Origin: Streptomyces indicus
Lineage (GTDB): Bacteria > Actinomycetota > Actinomycetes > Streptomycetales > Streptomycetaceae
Assembly (NCBI RefSeq): GCF_900100315.1
Contig: NZ_FNFF01000013.1
Coordinates: 1 to 64,000 of the forward strand
DNA length: 64,000 bases
Direction: 5' to 3'
Shown here piece after piece: positions 24,540 through 32,267 of the stretch (positions within the stretch are counted from its first letter, which is position 1; each line of letters begins with the position of its first letter). The translations under genes were made by a program, and so were the position numbers. Below the pieces are notes generated by a model, which was given only the letters and a program-made list of their open reading frames with translations, had not been told where the DNA came from and did no database searches.

Positions 24540-25517
24540 ATGCTCGAAGACCGCACCAGCGCCGCACCGTGGCCGGCCGCCTACCCGTCGGGGTACGCGG
24601 TCGTCGACGTGGAGACCACCGGTCTCGCCCGGGACGACCGGATCATCTCCGCCGCCGTCTACCGGCTGGACGCACGCGGCGAGGTCGAGGACCACTGGTA
24701 CACGGTGGTGAATCCCGAGCGCGATCCGGGACCGGTGTGGATCCACGGCCTGACGAGCGACGTGCTCGAAGGGGCGCCCCTTTTCCCGGAGATCGCCGAG
24801 GAGTTCTCGGCCCGCCTGGAAGGCCGCGTGCTCGTCGCGCACAACGCGGTCTTCGACTGGCAGATGATCGCCCGCGAGTATGCGCGGGCTTCGCTCACCC
24901 CTCCCGTACGGCAGCGGCTGTGCACCATCGCCCTGTCCAAGGAGCTGGCGCTCCCGCTGCCCAACCACAAACTGGAGTCGCTCGCCGCGCACTTCGGCGT
25001 CGTGCAGCAGCGCGCCCACCATGCGCTGGACGACGCGCGCGTACTCGCCGAGGCGTTCCGGCCGAGTCTGCTCGCGGCGGCGCAGGGCGCGGTCCGGCTG
25101 CCGCTGCACGAGTGCCGGCCGCTGACCGAGTGGAGCGCCGCGCCCTCGACGCCCGCGCGGGGCATCGGCCCGCAGTACCGGCCGCAGTCGAACTGGCGGC
25201 AGGCCCGCAAGCTGCCGCCGAGCCCGTATCCGAATCCCGGGCGGTACGAGGCGGGGCGGCCGCTGCGGCAGGGCATGCGCGTGGCGTTCTCGGGCGACAC
25301 CTCCACCGAGCGCGAGCTGCTCGAGGACCGGGCGGTCGAGGCGGGTCTGCATGTGGCGACCAGCCTGTCCCGTCTGACGAGCCTGCTCGTCACGAATGAT
25401 CCGGACTCGGGCACGTCGAAGGTCGTCAAGGCGAAGTCCTTCGGCACCCCGATCGTGGACGAGGCGGCGTTCGGCCAGCTGCTGCGGGATGTGGCACCGG
25501 CGGCGGAGAAGCGCTGA
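24540..25517 (+). CDS. DEDDh 3'-5' exonuclease with C-terminal BRCT-like domain
   Basis: A 325-residue protein related to the proofreading subunit of DNA polymerase III. Exo I is VVDVETTG (Asp and Glu near 21-23), Exo II is AHNAVFDWQM near 102-111, and Exo III is HHALDDARV near 160-168, with catalytic His and Asp. A Pro/Arg-rich linker leads to a BRCT-like domain starting near RVAFSGDTSTER (residue 248). Probably a DNA repair or RNA-processing nuclease, not the replicative subunit. ATG 24540 has no clear ribosome site. A TATCCT element eight bases upstream allows leaderless expression. Confidence 0.87.
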   Translation: MLEDRTSAAPWPAAYPSGYAVVDVETTGLARDDRIISAAVYRLDARGEVEDHWYTVVNPERDPGPVWIHGLTSDVLEGAPLFPEIAEEFSARLEGRVLVAHNAVFDWQMIAREYARASLTPPVRQRLCTIALSKELALPLPNHKLESLAAHFGVVQQRAHHALDDARVLAEAFRPSLLAAAQGAVRLPLHECRPLTEWSAAPSTPARGIGPQYRPQSNWRQARKLPPSPYPNPGRYEAGRPLRQGMRVAFSGDTSTERELLEDRAVEAGLHVATSLSRLTSLLVTNDPDSGTSKVVKAKSFGTPIVDEAAFGQLLRDVAPAAEKR

Positions 25518-25590
25518 CGCACCGGGTCGGCTGACGCACTTGGTCTCTGCCCCATCCGGGCTTCGGCTCCCCGGAGGCATCAGCGCCCCG

Positions 25591-25613
25591 GCTTCCCGGA
25601 CCCGCCGGGAAGC
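25591..25613 (+). terminator. Hairpin after the exonuclease gene
   Basis: A 9-bp perfect stem GCTTCCCGG/CCGGGAAGC with a five-base loop, 74 bases after the exonuclease stop. Confidence 0.55.
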
Positions 25614-25687
25614 TGTCCGGGTGATTATCAGCCCGCGTCCCGCATGCCTCGGCGGCACCCGGGACGCCGGGTCCCACTCTGTGGCGC

Positions 25688-25921
25688 ATGGCACGTTGCG
25701 AAGTCTGCGGAAACGACTACTCCATGAGCTTCGAGGTCCACGCCCAGGGCGCGGTCCACGTCTTCGACTGCTTCTCCTGCGCCATCCACCGTATGGCGCC
25801 CATCTGCGAGCACTGCCGGTGCCGCATCATCGGCCAGGGCGTCGAGGTCGAGGGCCACTGGTACTGCGGGGCGCACTGCTCCCGCGCCGAGGGGAAGGCG
25901 GGCATCGTCGATCGCGTCTGA
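25688..25921 (+). CDS. Small zinc-finger (LIM/metallothionein-like) protein
   Basis: A 77-residue protein rich in metal ligands: CEVCGNDY at 4-11, HVFDCFSCAIH near 24-34, CEHCRCRI near 40-47 and HWYCGAHC near 57-64. That gives at least two CxxC/HxxC-type sites. It resembles the short actinobacterial proteins labelled prokaryotic metallothionein or LIM-like. Probably cytoplasmic zinc binding. DNA, RNA or protein partner unknown. Starts at ATG 25688 and is closed by a hairpin at 25978-26007. Confidence 0.75.
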   Translation: MARCEVCGNDYSMSFEVHAQGAVHVFDCFSCAIHRMAPICEHCRCRIIGQGVEVEGHWYCGAHCSRAEGKAGIVDRV

Positions 25922-25977
25922 CCCCGTCCCGCCCGGCTCCTTCCCGTCCCGTCACCCCATCCCCTCTGACCGTTTCG

Positions 25978-26007
25978 GCCCCCTACGGGACCCCTCCCGC
26001 AGGGGGC
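25978..26007 (+). terminator. Hairpin before the SURF1 gene
   Basis: A 13-bp stem with one mismatch (GCCCCCTACGGGA against TCCCGCAGGGGGC) around CCCC. It lies 57 bases after the zinc-finger gene and 29 before the SURF1 start. Confidence 0.65.
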
Positions 26008-26035
26008 CTTCGCCTGCCGGGTAACGTCGTACGAC

Positions 26036-26824
26036 GTGTACCGCTTCCTGTTGACCCGGCAGTGGGTGTTCGTCACCCTCCTCGCCCTCGTGCTCATCCC
26101 CGTGATGATCGAGCTGGGCTTCTGGCAGCTGCACCGGCACCAGGCGCGCGTCGCGCAGAACGCGCTGATCGCGAAGAGCCTCGACGCGAAGCCCGTACCG
26201 GTCGAGGAGCTGACCGCGCCGGGCGAGACCCTGCCGCGCTCCGACTACTGGCGCACGGTCACCGCGACCGGCCGTTTCGACACCGAGCACGAGGTCGTCG
26301 TCCGCCGCCGCACCAATGCCGACGACCGGGTCGGCTTCCACGTCCTGACCCCGTTCGTCCTCCGGGACGGCAAGGTCCTCCTGGTGAACCGCGGCTGGGT
26401 GCCCGCGGCCGCCGACCAGAAGGCGTTCCCGAAGGTGCCGCCGCCGCCCTCGGGCGAGCGCACGGTCAAGGGCCGCCTGATGGCCTCGCAGACCACCGAC
26501 GCCAGCGGCATCAAGGACCTCAAGGGCCTGCCTGACCGCCAGGTCATGCTGATCAGCAGCGAGCAGCAGGCCCAGCTCCTGAACAAGGAAGTCCTCGGCG
26601 GCTACATCGAGCTGACCGATCCGGCGACCGAGTCCCCGGAGCAGATCGCCGCCCCCGACCACGACTCGATCGGCAACCATTTCGCGTACGCCGTCCAGTG
26701 GTGGCTGTTCACCGCGGCCGTGCCGGTCGGCTGGGTCTTCCTCGTACGCCGGGAAGTGCGCGAGCGGCGCGAGGCGCAGCAGGCGTCGGACGCGGACGAG
26801 GCGGCCGAACCGGTTCCGGCCTGA
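26036..26824 (+). CDS. SURF1 family cytochrome oxidase biogenesis protein
   Basis: A 262-residue membrane protein with the SURF1 plan: one transmembrane helix at about 9-27, an external beta-rich domain, and a second helix near 222-240 after HFAYAVQWW, the family's conserved end motif. GFWQLHRHQ just after the first helix is also diagnostic. SURF1 helps heme insertion or assembly of aa3-type cytochrome c oxidase. GTG 26036 lacks a Shine-Dalgarno site. TAACGT eight bases upstream would allow a leaderless transcript. Confidence 0.92.
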   Translation: MYRFLLTRQWVFVTLLALVLIPVMIELGFWQLHRHQARVAQNALIAKSLDAKPVPVEELTAPGETLPRSDYWRTVTATGRFDTEHEVVVRRRTNADDRVGFHVLTPFVLRDGKVLLVNRGWVPAAADQKAFPKVPPPPSGERTVKGRLMASQTTDASGIKDLKGLPDRQVMLISSEQQAQLLNKEVLGGYIELTDPATESPEQIAAPDHDSIGNHFAYAVQWWLFTAAVPVGWVFLVRREVRERREAQQASDADEAAEPVPA

Positions 26825-26867
26825 CCCCAGGGTCCCCTCGCCGGGCCGCACGCGGCAGGATGGGACC

Positions 26868-27626
26868 ATGGATCTTGGACTGAAGGACCGTGTGTACGTC
26901 GTCACCGGAGCCACCCGCGGGCTCGGGTACGCGAGTGCCGCCGCGCTCGTCGCGGACGGCGCGAAGGTCGTGATCACCGGACGTGAGGAGAAGGCCGCGG
27001 CCGAGGCCGCCGCCTCGCTCGGGGCCGACCACGCCGTGGGCGTCGGTGCCGACAACGCCGACCCGGCCGCCGCCCAGCGTCTGGTCGACACCGCCCGCGA
27101 GCGCTTCGGCCGCTTCGACGGCATCCTCGTCAGCGTCGGCGGGCCGGCCCCGGGTTCGGCGGCCTCCAACACCGATGAGCAGTGGCAGGCCGCGTTCGAC
27201 TCGGTCTTCCTGGGTGCGGTCCGGCTCGCGCGCACCGCCGCCGCGGAGCTCGGCGAGGGCGGCGCGATCGCCTTCGTCCTGTCCGGTTCGGTGTACGAGC
27301 CGATCGGCGGCCTCACCATCTCCAACGGACTGCGCCCCGGCCTCGCGGGCTTCGCCAAGTCACTCGCGGACGAGGTGGGCCCGCGCGGGATCCGCGTCCT
27401 CGGCCTGCTGCCCGGCCGCATCGCCACGGACCGGATGCGCCAGCTCGACGGCCTCGCGCCCGACCCGGAGGCGGCCCGTAGCGCGAACGAGTCCCGCATT
27501 CCGCTGCGCCGCTACGGCACGCCGGAGGAGTTCGGCCGGGTGGCGGCCTTCGCGCTGTCCCCCGCGGCCTCGTATCTGACGGGCGTGATGCTGCCGGTGG
27601 ACGGCGGGGCGCTGCGCGGGTTCTGA
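26868..27626 (+). CDS. SDR family protein with altered active site
   Basis: A 252-residue short-chain dehydrogenase fold with intact nucleotide loop TGATRGLG at 13-20 and a FabG-like C-terminus (VMLPVDGGALRGF). The usual catalytic Tyr-x3-Lys is replaced: where YxxxK is expected, after the Ser of SGSVYEPIGG, the sequence reads SNGLRPG. Known SDR subgroups carry this S-N-x-x-R pattern, so it may use another catalytic arrangement or a non-redox role. I would not call it FabG. ATG 26868. A terminator hairpin follows at 27641. Confidence 0.85.
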   Translation: MDLGLKDRVYVVTGATRGLGYASAAALVADGAKVVITGREEKAAAEAAASLGADHAVGVGADNADPAAAQRLVDTARERFGRFDGILVSVGGPAPGSAASNTDEQWQAAFDSVFLGAVRLARTAAAELGEGGAIAFVLSGSVYEPIGGLTISNGLRPGLAGFAKSLADEVGPRGIRVLGLLPGRIATDRMRQLDGLAPDPEAARSANESRIPLRRYGTPEEFGRVAAFALSPAASYLTGVMLPVDGGALRGF

Positions 27627-27640
27627 GCCTGCCGCTTGAC

Positions 27641-27665
27641 GGGCCGGGGCGCCCTGCCCCGGCCC
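27641..27665. terminator. Bidirectional terminator between the SDR and amaP genes
   Basis: A perfect 10-bp GC stem (GGGCCGGGGC/GCCCCGGCCC) with loop GCCCT, between converging genes. Confidence 0.75.
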
Positions 27666-27672
27666 TCGCTCC

Positions 27673-28251
27673 TCAACTCACCCGGCGCGCCCGCCTCCTG
27701 GCCGCTCCCATCTCCACCTCCGCCGGAAGCCGGTCGAGGCCCGCGGAGTCCCGTGCCGTGGCCAGGGCCTCGTACGTCATCCGCTGGAGCGTCTCGCGCG
27801 GAGCCGCGTGCCCTTCCAGGACGAGGTGGACGCGTGCCTCGGGTGCGTTGCGCCGGCCGACCAGCAGCACGTCGGCGCGCTCGACGCCGTCCAACTCCTC
27901 GGCCGCACCGGCGAGTACGCCCGCCAGCGCCCGGGCGCGCAGCAGCGCACCCTGGCCGTCGCCGCTGTCGACGAGCACCTCGCTCAGCCGGTTGCGCCGC
28001 ACCTGGGCGACGAGGGACCACACCATCAGCGCGAACAGCAGCCCAAGCGCCCCGAACACGGCCGGCCACCACCAGGTGTCCTCGCGGAACCGGTTGCGCG
28101 CGGTCTCGGTGAGCACCGCGTCGCTCGGCGCGCCGTAGCACCACCAGGAGGGCAGCGGTCCGCCGAGGCCGGCGATCAACGCGCTGCCGCCGAAGACGAG
28201 CAGCGCGAGTCCGGTCAGTCCGAGCAGGACGCGGTTGGCGATCCTCAGCAT
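27673..28251 (-). CDS. amaP: Alkaline shock response membrane anchor protein AmaP
   Basis: A 192-residue membrane protein with two helices at about 7-27 and 62-85 flanking an external loop, then a cytoplasmic domain ending in a basic tail (ARRRARRVS). In Firmicutes AmaP anchors the abundant Asp23 protein to the membrane. Here it is the last gene of a tightly packed unit containing two Asp23/Gls24 proteins, which supports the same role. It starts three bases after the DUF6286 stop. Confidence 0.85.
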   Translation of the reverse strand: MLRIANRVLLGLTGLALLVFGGSALIAGLGGPLPSWWCYGAPSDAVLTETARNRFREDTWWWPAVFGALGLLFALMVWSLVAQVRRNRLSEVLVDSGDGQGALLRARALAGVLAGAAEELDGVERADVLLVGRRNAPEARVHLVLEGHAAPRETLQRMTYEALATARDSAGLDRLPAEVEMGAARRRARRVS

Positions 28252-28254
28252 CGC

Positions 28255-29001
28255 TCACGCCCCCTTCCCGGACGGGCCAGGGCGGGCCACGGTCACCGAC
28301 AGGGCCGGTCCCGCCACGAGGCCGAGGGAGCGGATGCCGTCGCCGAGCGCGGCGTCCAAGTCGGCCCGTACGTCGTCGAGTTCACGGAAGTGCGCAACCG
28401 CCCGCACGTCCACCTTCGAGCGGTACACCCGGACGCGGACCGACTGCACGCCCGCGACCTCCATCGCGCGGTCGCGCAGGACGAGGGCGGCCGCGGCGGA
28501 GTCCAGCCAGGCGCGGACCTCGGGACTGCCGCTGCGCAGCGGCAGGGCGGAACGGTGGCCCGGCGTGGCCGCCAGGACCAGGAGGCCGATCCCGGTCAGG
28601 GCGGCGAGCGCGGCACCTGCGAGCACCCAGCGGTCGTCCAGGGTGCGGCCGGCGAGCTGTCGGGCCAGTTCCTTGCGCCAGGCCATCGCGGACTGTTCGG
28701 CCCGTACGGCCGCGAGGTCGTAGATCAGGAGTGCGGCACCGACCGCCAGGAGCAGGGCGAGCGCCCCGGCCCAGATCCGGCGCACGGACCACAGCCGGCC
28801 GCCGTCCCCGTCCTCCTCGGGGGTGACCACGGGCGCGTAGCGCGCGGCGGACGACGCCTGGTCGAGCTCGCCCGCCGCCGCCCCGGCCGTCGCGGGTACG
28901 GGCGGGCCGCCTTCCGCCTTCTCCAGCACGGGCAGGCTCCGGGTCGTGGCCTCGCCGTCGGGGCCGGGCGGCTGCGCCCGGCCGTCGGGTCCTTCGCTCA
29001 T
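28255..29001 (-). CDS. DUF6286 domain membrane protein of the Asp23 cluster
   Basis: A 248-residue protein with a Pro/Gly-rich cytoplasmic N-terminus of about 70 residues, transmembrane helices near 80-98 and 125-143, and a C-terminal domain of about 100 residues. The domain pattern (LRDRAMEVAGVQSVRVRVYR...) resembles the Asp23/AmaP alkaline-shock domain. I chose ATG 29001 because GGGAGGACACG precedes it and because it overlaps the stop of the upstream asp23 gene (ATGA). Function unknown, probably another membrane partner of Asp23. Confidence 0.78.
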   Translation of the reverse strand: MSEGPDGRAQPPGPDGEATTRSLPVLEKAEGGPPVPATAGAAAGELDQASSAARYAPVVTPEEDGDGGRLWSVRRIWAGALALLLAVGAALLIYDLAAVRAEQSAMAWRKELARQLAGRTLDDRWVLAGAALAALTGIGLLVLAATPGHRSALPLRSGSPEVRAWLDSAAAALVLRDRAMEVAGVQSVRVRVYRSKVDVRAVAHFRELDDVRADLDAALGDGIRSLGLVAGPALSVTVARPGPSGKGA

Positions 29002-29366
29002 CGTGTCCTCCCCACCGCCCGCACCGGATGCAGCCGCTCCACCTGGACGGCCACCTCGGGCACGGTCATCCCCGCCAACGCCTTTACCCGTTCGGCCACT
29101 TGACGACGCACGGCCGCGCACTGCGCGCCGATGTCGCACGGGTAGCCGAGTTCGAGCGTGATTCGCACCCGTACCGTGGCCTCCCGTACGCGCACCGCAG
29201 CCCCGGGCGGACCTCCGTCCGGCGGCACGCCCGGATGCAGCGCCTCCAGGGCCGCCCGTGCGGCGATCTTCTCCACGACCCGGTCGGCGATGACGGTCGC
29301 GCCCCGCTCGGCCGGCGCGATCGCGCGGACGCCCGGCCGGTCCGTACGAGCGGAGACCTCGGCCAT
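28998..29366 (-). CDS. Asp23/Gls24 family envelope stress protein, short copy
   Basis: A 122-residue Asp23-domain protein (ATVIADRVVEKIAARAALEAL..., then VRVRITLELGYPCDIGAQCAAVRRQV). It is shorter than the 173-residue copy encoded upstream in the same unit and lacks its long Gly-rich N-terminus. Asp23 proteins form a cytoplasmic layer on the membrane and are tied to envelope stress. ATG 29366 overlaps the DUF2273-like stop, and its own stop overlaps DUF6286, so translation is coupled on both sides. Confidence 0.85.
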   Translation of the reverse strand: MAEVSARTDRPGVRAIAPAERGATVIADRVVEKIAARAALEALHPGVPPDGGPPGAAVRVREATVRVRITLELGYPCDIGAQCAAVRRQVAERVKALAGMTVPEVAVQVERLHPVRAVGRTR

Positions 29367-29563
29367 CAGCGCCGCCGGTCGCCGCGCGACTCGCCGCGGC
29401 CGCGGAAGAGGTCCCCGAGGTCCAGGTCCCCGTCCGCGTACCGGCCGACGAGGAACCCGAGCGCGCCGAGGGCCGCCACGAGCAGGAACGCGCCGAACCC
29501 GCCGAAGTACGCGGCGAATCCGAGCGCCATTCCCGCCAGCAGCCCGATCGAAGCCCTGCTCAT
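29366..29563 (-). CDS. DUF2273-like small membrane protein
   Basis: A 65-residue protein with a Gly/Ala-rich helical hairpin (two segments at about 6-24 and 26-42) and a charged tail (DGDLDLGDLFRGRGESRGDRRR). Similar small membrane proteins accompany Asp23 genes in many Gram-positive bacteria. ATG 29563 overlaps the stop of the 39-codon LVT-repeat ORF, and its own stop overlaps the short asp23 gene. Confidence 0.75.
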   Translation of the reverse strand: MSRASIGLLAGMALGFAAYFGGFGAFLLVAALGALGFLVGRYADGDLDLGDLFRGRGESRGDRRR

Positions 29564-29679
29564 CGCCCGCCCTCCTCATGCCCGTTGCACACCGGGGCCG
29601 CCGGGGCCGCCTGGGTCACCAGGGTCACCAGGGTCACCAGGGTCACCAGGGTCACCAGGGTCACCAGGGACGGTCTCAT
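29560..29679 (-). CDS. 39-residue ORF with six Leu-Val-Thr repeats
   Basis: Its ATG overlaps the stop of the upstream asp23 gene (ATGA) and its TGA overlaps the DUF2273-like start (ATGA). After MRPS come six LVT units, then QAAPAAPVCNGHEEGGR. The repeats are an exact 9-bp tandem array (29613-29666), so copy number can change without breaking the frame or the coupling. The last codons include GAGGAGGGCGGG, which serves as the next gene's ribosome site. No known family. Either a real small beta-prone peptide or a translated linker. Confidence 0.55.
   Translation of the reverse strand: MRPSLVTLVTLVTLVTLVTLVTQAAPAAPVCNGHEEGGR
29613..29666. repeat. Six exact 9-bp tandem repeats
   Basis: GGGTCACCA is repeated six times without mismatch. 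The array lies inside a small in-frame ORF between two genes of the Asp23 unit. Such a pure short-period array is prone to slippage, and nine bases is three codons. Confidence 0.95.
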
Positions 29680-30197
29680 TGGAGCCGCGTCTCGTCGTCG
29701 TCCTCCTCGTCGGGCAGCTTCACGTCGCCGACCGCGATGTTGACCTCGACGACCTCGAGTCCGGTCATCCGCTCCACGGCGGCGATCACGTTCTCGCGCA
29801 CCGCGCGCGCCACGTCCGCGATCGAGACGCCGTAGTCCACGACGATCTCCAGGTCGAGCGCGGTCTGCACCTCACCGACCTCCGCCTTGACGCCCCGGGT
29901 CACGGACTTGGCGCCGGGCACACGGTCGCGCACCGCGCCGAAGCGCGACCCCGACCCCATCGCGTGCACGCCGAGCACATCGCGTGCGGCGAGGCCCGCG
30001 ATCTTCTCCACCACGCCGTCGGAGATGGTGGTGCGCCCGCGCGTGGCGGGATCCCCGCCGCCGCGCTTCTTCACCGCGGCGGTCTGCTCGACGCCCTGCA
30101 CCGTGACGTCCTTGCCGGTTCCGCCGCCCGGCGCCCCGCCGTACTCGCCGCCCGGTGCGGTGCTCTGCGGATTGCCCTGTCGTGCCGTCTCGGTCAT
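29676..30197 (-). CDS. Asp23/Gls24 family envelope stress response protein
   Basis: A 173-residue protein. About 50 residues of Gly/Gln-rich N-terminus precede the Asp23 domain (TTISDGVVEKIAGLAARDVLGVHAMG, VKAEVGEVQTALDLEIVVDYG, VRENVIAAVERMTGLEVVEVNIAVGDV). The C-terminus is acidic. It is the first gene of the unit that runs to amaP and should be the main structural Asp23. Its promoter must lie in the 92-base gap to the divergent P10-family gene. Confidence 0.92.
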   Translation of the reverse strand: MTETARQGNPQSTAPGGEYGGAPGGGTGKDVTVQGVEQTAAVKKRGGGDPATRGRTTISDGVVEKIAGLAARDVLGVHAMGSGSRFGAVRDRVPGAKSVTRGVKAEVGEVQTALDLEIVVDYGVSIADVARAVRENVIAAVERMTGLEVVEVNIAVGDVKLPDEEDDDETRLQ

Positions 30198-30289
30198 CGC
30201 TTGTCCCCATCGCTGCCGACGCTGCCGATTGGACTTCCTCGCCCACGGTAAGTGCGGGTGCCCCGTCGGTCACCGGGCAAGCTGCAACC

Positions 30290-31063
30290 ATGGACGGATT
30301 GGCAGGGGCAGTGCGTCAACAGCTGCGGCTGGGGCGCCTGTTGGCGCTCGGCGGGCCCGCGGACGGGGCGTGGATCGCGGAGTCGGCGGCGCGCGCGGTG
30401 CTCGGGCGCGCCGCCACGGCGGTACCGGGGATACGCGTCGATGCGCTCAGGATCGCGCTCGCCGCCCCGGCCGCGGCCGCCGAACCCGTGGTGCCCGGAC
30501 CGCCCAGCGCGCTGCCCCCGGGGCCGCTCCGGGTGACGGCGCGGTGCGCGGCCACGGCGGACGAGCCGCTGCCGGCCGTGGCGCAGCGGCTGCGTTCGGT
30601 GCTCGCGCTCGCGGCGCACGGGCTCGGTCTGGTGGTGGAGGCGGTGGATGTACGGATCACCGAGATCGTCGAGGCCCTCGAGGTCGTCGAGGCCTCGGAC
30701 CTCGCAACCGCCGGGCGGGACAAGGCGGTTCGCCCCCGCCAGGCCTCCGTGGAAGCCGTGGACGCTGTAGCCGCTGAGAAAGCCGCGGACGCCACGGAAG
30801 CCGTGGACGATCCCGCCGCCCGGGCCGCCCTCGGCGTACCGGGAGTGACCCGGCTGACGGGGGCGGCGGGCGGCGGCGTGCAGGTGTGGGAACGGCCGTC
30901 ACCGGGCGCGCTGGCCGCGCGCCACCTCCGTATCGACGTGGCGACCGCCGCGCACGTCAACGCGCTGGAAGTCGCCCTCGCCGTCCGCCGGGCCGCATCG
31001 GGGGCACACCCCGACCGGCCGACGGTGGCGGTCCTGGTGACGGACGTCGACGGGCTGGGGTAG
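30290..31063 (+). CDS. Hypothetical protein of the Streptomyces 'nucleopolyhedrovirus P10' type
   Basis: A 257-residue soluble protein rich in Ala and Val. Two domains of about 100 residues, each with the alternating beta pattern of Asp23-like domains (LRVTARCAATADEPLPAVAQRLRSVL and HLRIDVATAAHVNALEVALAVRRA), are joined by a coiled, charged segment (about 125-175). Proteins of this kind are labelled P10 family in Streptomyces genomes, a label that says little. Divergent placement beside the Asp23 unit suggests a shared role. ATG 30290 lacks a clear ribosome site. Confidence 0.7.
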   Translation: MDGLAGAVRQQLRLGRLLALGGPADGAWIAESAARAVLGRAATAVPGIRVDALRIALAAPAAAAEPVVPGPPSALPPGPLRVTARCAATADEPLPAVAQRLRSVLALAAHGLGLVVEAVDVRITEIVEALEVVEASDLATAGRDKAVRPRQASVEAVDAVAAEKAADATEAVDDPAARAALGVPGVTRLTGAAGGGVQVWERPSPGALAARHLRIDVATAAHVNALEVALAVRRAASGAHPDRPTVAVLVTDVDGLG

Positions 31064-31132
31064 CGCCGGAAGCCGGTGCGCGCCGCGCAGACCGCAACCC
31101 GCGGCCGGGCTCAGCGCGCCGTCGGCTCGGGT

Positions 31133-31936
31133 TCAGTCCCCGAGCCCGGCCAGGTCCCGCAGCCGCCGCCCCTGCGCCGCGCGCTCGGCCACGCGCTGCT
31201 CCTCGTAGGAGCGCTCGACCGCGCCCTGGAGCAGCGCCTTGGTCTCGACGACGGCGTCGCGCGGCGCGGCGAGCAGGGCGCCCGCCAAGTCGCGTACGGC
31301 GGCGTCGAGTTCGGCACCGGGCACCACGAGGTTGGCGAGGCCGATGCGCTCGGCCTCGTCCGCGTGCACGTAGCGCCCGGTGACACAGATCTCGAGGGCG
31401 CGCGCGTAGCCGACCAGCGACACCAGCGGGTGGGTGCCGGTCAGATCGGGGACGAGGCCGAGGCTGGTCTCGCGCATGGCGAACTGGGCGTCCTCGGCCG
31501 CGACCCGCAGGTCGCAGGCGAGCGCCAGCTGGAACCCGGCACCGATCGCGTGCCCCTGGACAGCCGCGATGGTGAGCACATCACTGCGCCGCCACCACGT
31601 GAACGCCTCCTGGTACTCGGCGATGACGGCGTCGAGCGCCGCGTCATCACCGCGCGCCATGTCCAGGAACGAGGGCTCGCCCTCGAATCCTTCGGGCGTG
31701 AAGGCCTGCCGGTCGAGACCGGCGGAGAACGACTTGCCCTCCCCGCGCAGCACCACCACGCGCACGCTGCCCGGCAGGGCCCGGCCGGCCTCCGTCAACG
31801 CCCGCCAGAGTGCGGGACTTTGGGCGTTGCGCTTGGCCGCGTTGGCCAGGGTCACCGTGGCGAGCGTGCCGTCGATGGTGAGCCGCACGCCGTCCTTGTC
31901 GAGGACGACGGTGGACGTGCTGTCGTTCGAGGTCAT
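31133..31936 (-). CDS. Enoyl-CoA hydratase/isomerase family protein
   Basis: A crotonase-fold enzyme of 267 residues. The oxyanion-hole segments are FSAGLDRQ near 68-75 and QGHAIGAGFQLALACDLRVAA near 123-143. At the second catalytic position there is Glu in RETSLGLVPD near 150, whereas the first Glu of true hydratases appears absent. It could therefore be an isomerase, dehalogenase or thioesterase-like member. The gene is single, on the minus strand. Substrate unknown. Confidence 0.88.
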   Translation of the reverse strand: MTSNDSTSTVVLDKDGVRLTIDGTLATVTLANAAKRNAQSPALWRALTEAGRALPGSVRVVVLRGEGKSFSAGLDRQAFTPEGFEGEPSFLDMARGDDAALDAVIAEYQEAFTWWRRSDVLTIAAVQGHAIGAGFQLALACDLRVAAEDAQFAMRETSLGLVPDLTGTHPLVSLVGYARALEICVTGRYVHADEAERIGLANLVVPGAELDAAVRDLAGALLAAPRDAVVETKALLQGAVERSYEEQRVAERAAQGRRLRDLAGLGD

Positions 31937-31992
31937 GGGGCGTCTCCGAAGGGATGCAGTCAGGAACCGCTACTCAAGTGACTGCACAGTAA

Positions 31993-32024
31993 CCACCCGG
32001 CCGGTCACCGGACCGACCGGGTGG
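31993..32024 (-). terminator. Terminator after the small HTH gene
   Basis: A 14-bp stem with one mismatch (CCACCCGGCCGGTC against GACCGACCGGGTGG) around ACCG, 25 bases past the HTH gene stop. Confidence 0.7.
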
Positions 32025-32048
32025 CCACCGTCGAAGACCGAGGGAAGA

Positions 32049-32267
32049 TCAGGAAACTGCCTTCTTGCCCCGCGTCGCCCCGCCGCGTCCCCGCAGCGTG
32101 ACCCCGGACTCGCTGAGCATCCGGTGGACGAATCCGTAGGAGCGGCCGGTCTCCTCGGCCAGCGCCCGGATGCTCGCACCGGAGTCGTACTTCTTCTTCA
32201 GGTCTGCCGCGAGCTTGTCGCGCGCGGCGCCGGTCACCCGGCTGCCCTTCTTCAGAGTCTCGGCCAC
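32049..32267 (-). CDS. Small helix-turn-helix protein, conserved in Streptomyces
   Basis: A basic 72-residue protein. After a Lys-rich N-terminus, residues about 31-57 form a helix-turn-helix (ASIRALAEETGRSYGFVHRML) like those of short transposon-resolvase or MerR-type DNA readers. The C-terminus is a Gly/Arg/Lys tail. Probably a DNA-binding protein. Target unknown. GTG 32267 is preceded by GAGGAGG at good spacing. An ATG at 32306 with AGGAGGGG would give 85 residues, so both starts are possible. Confidence 0.75.
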   Translation of the reverse strand: MAETLKKGSRVTGAARDKLAADLKKKYDSGASIRALAEETGRSYGFVHRMLSESGVTLRGRGGATRGKKAVS

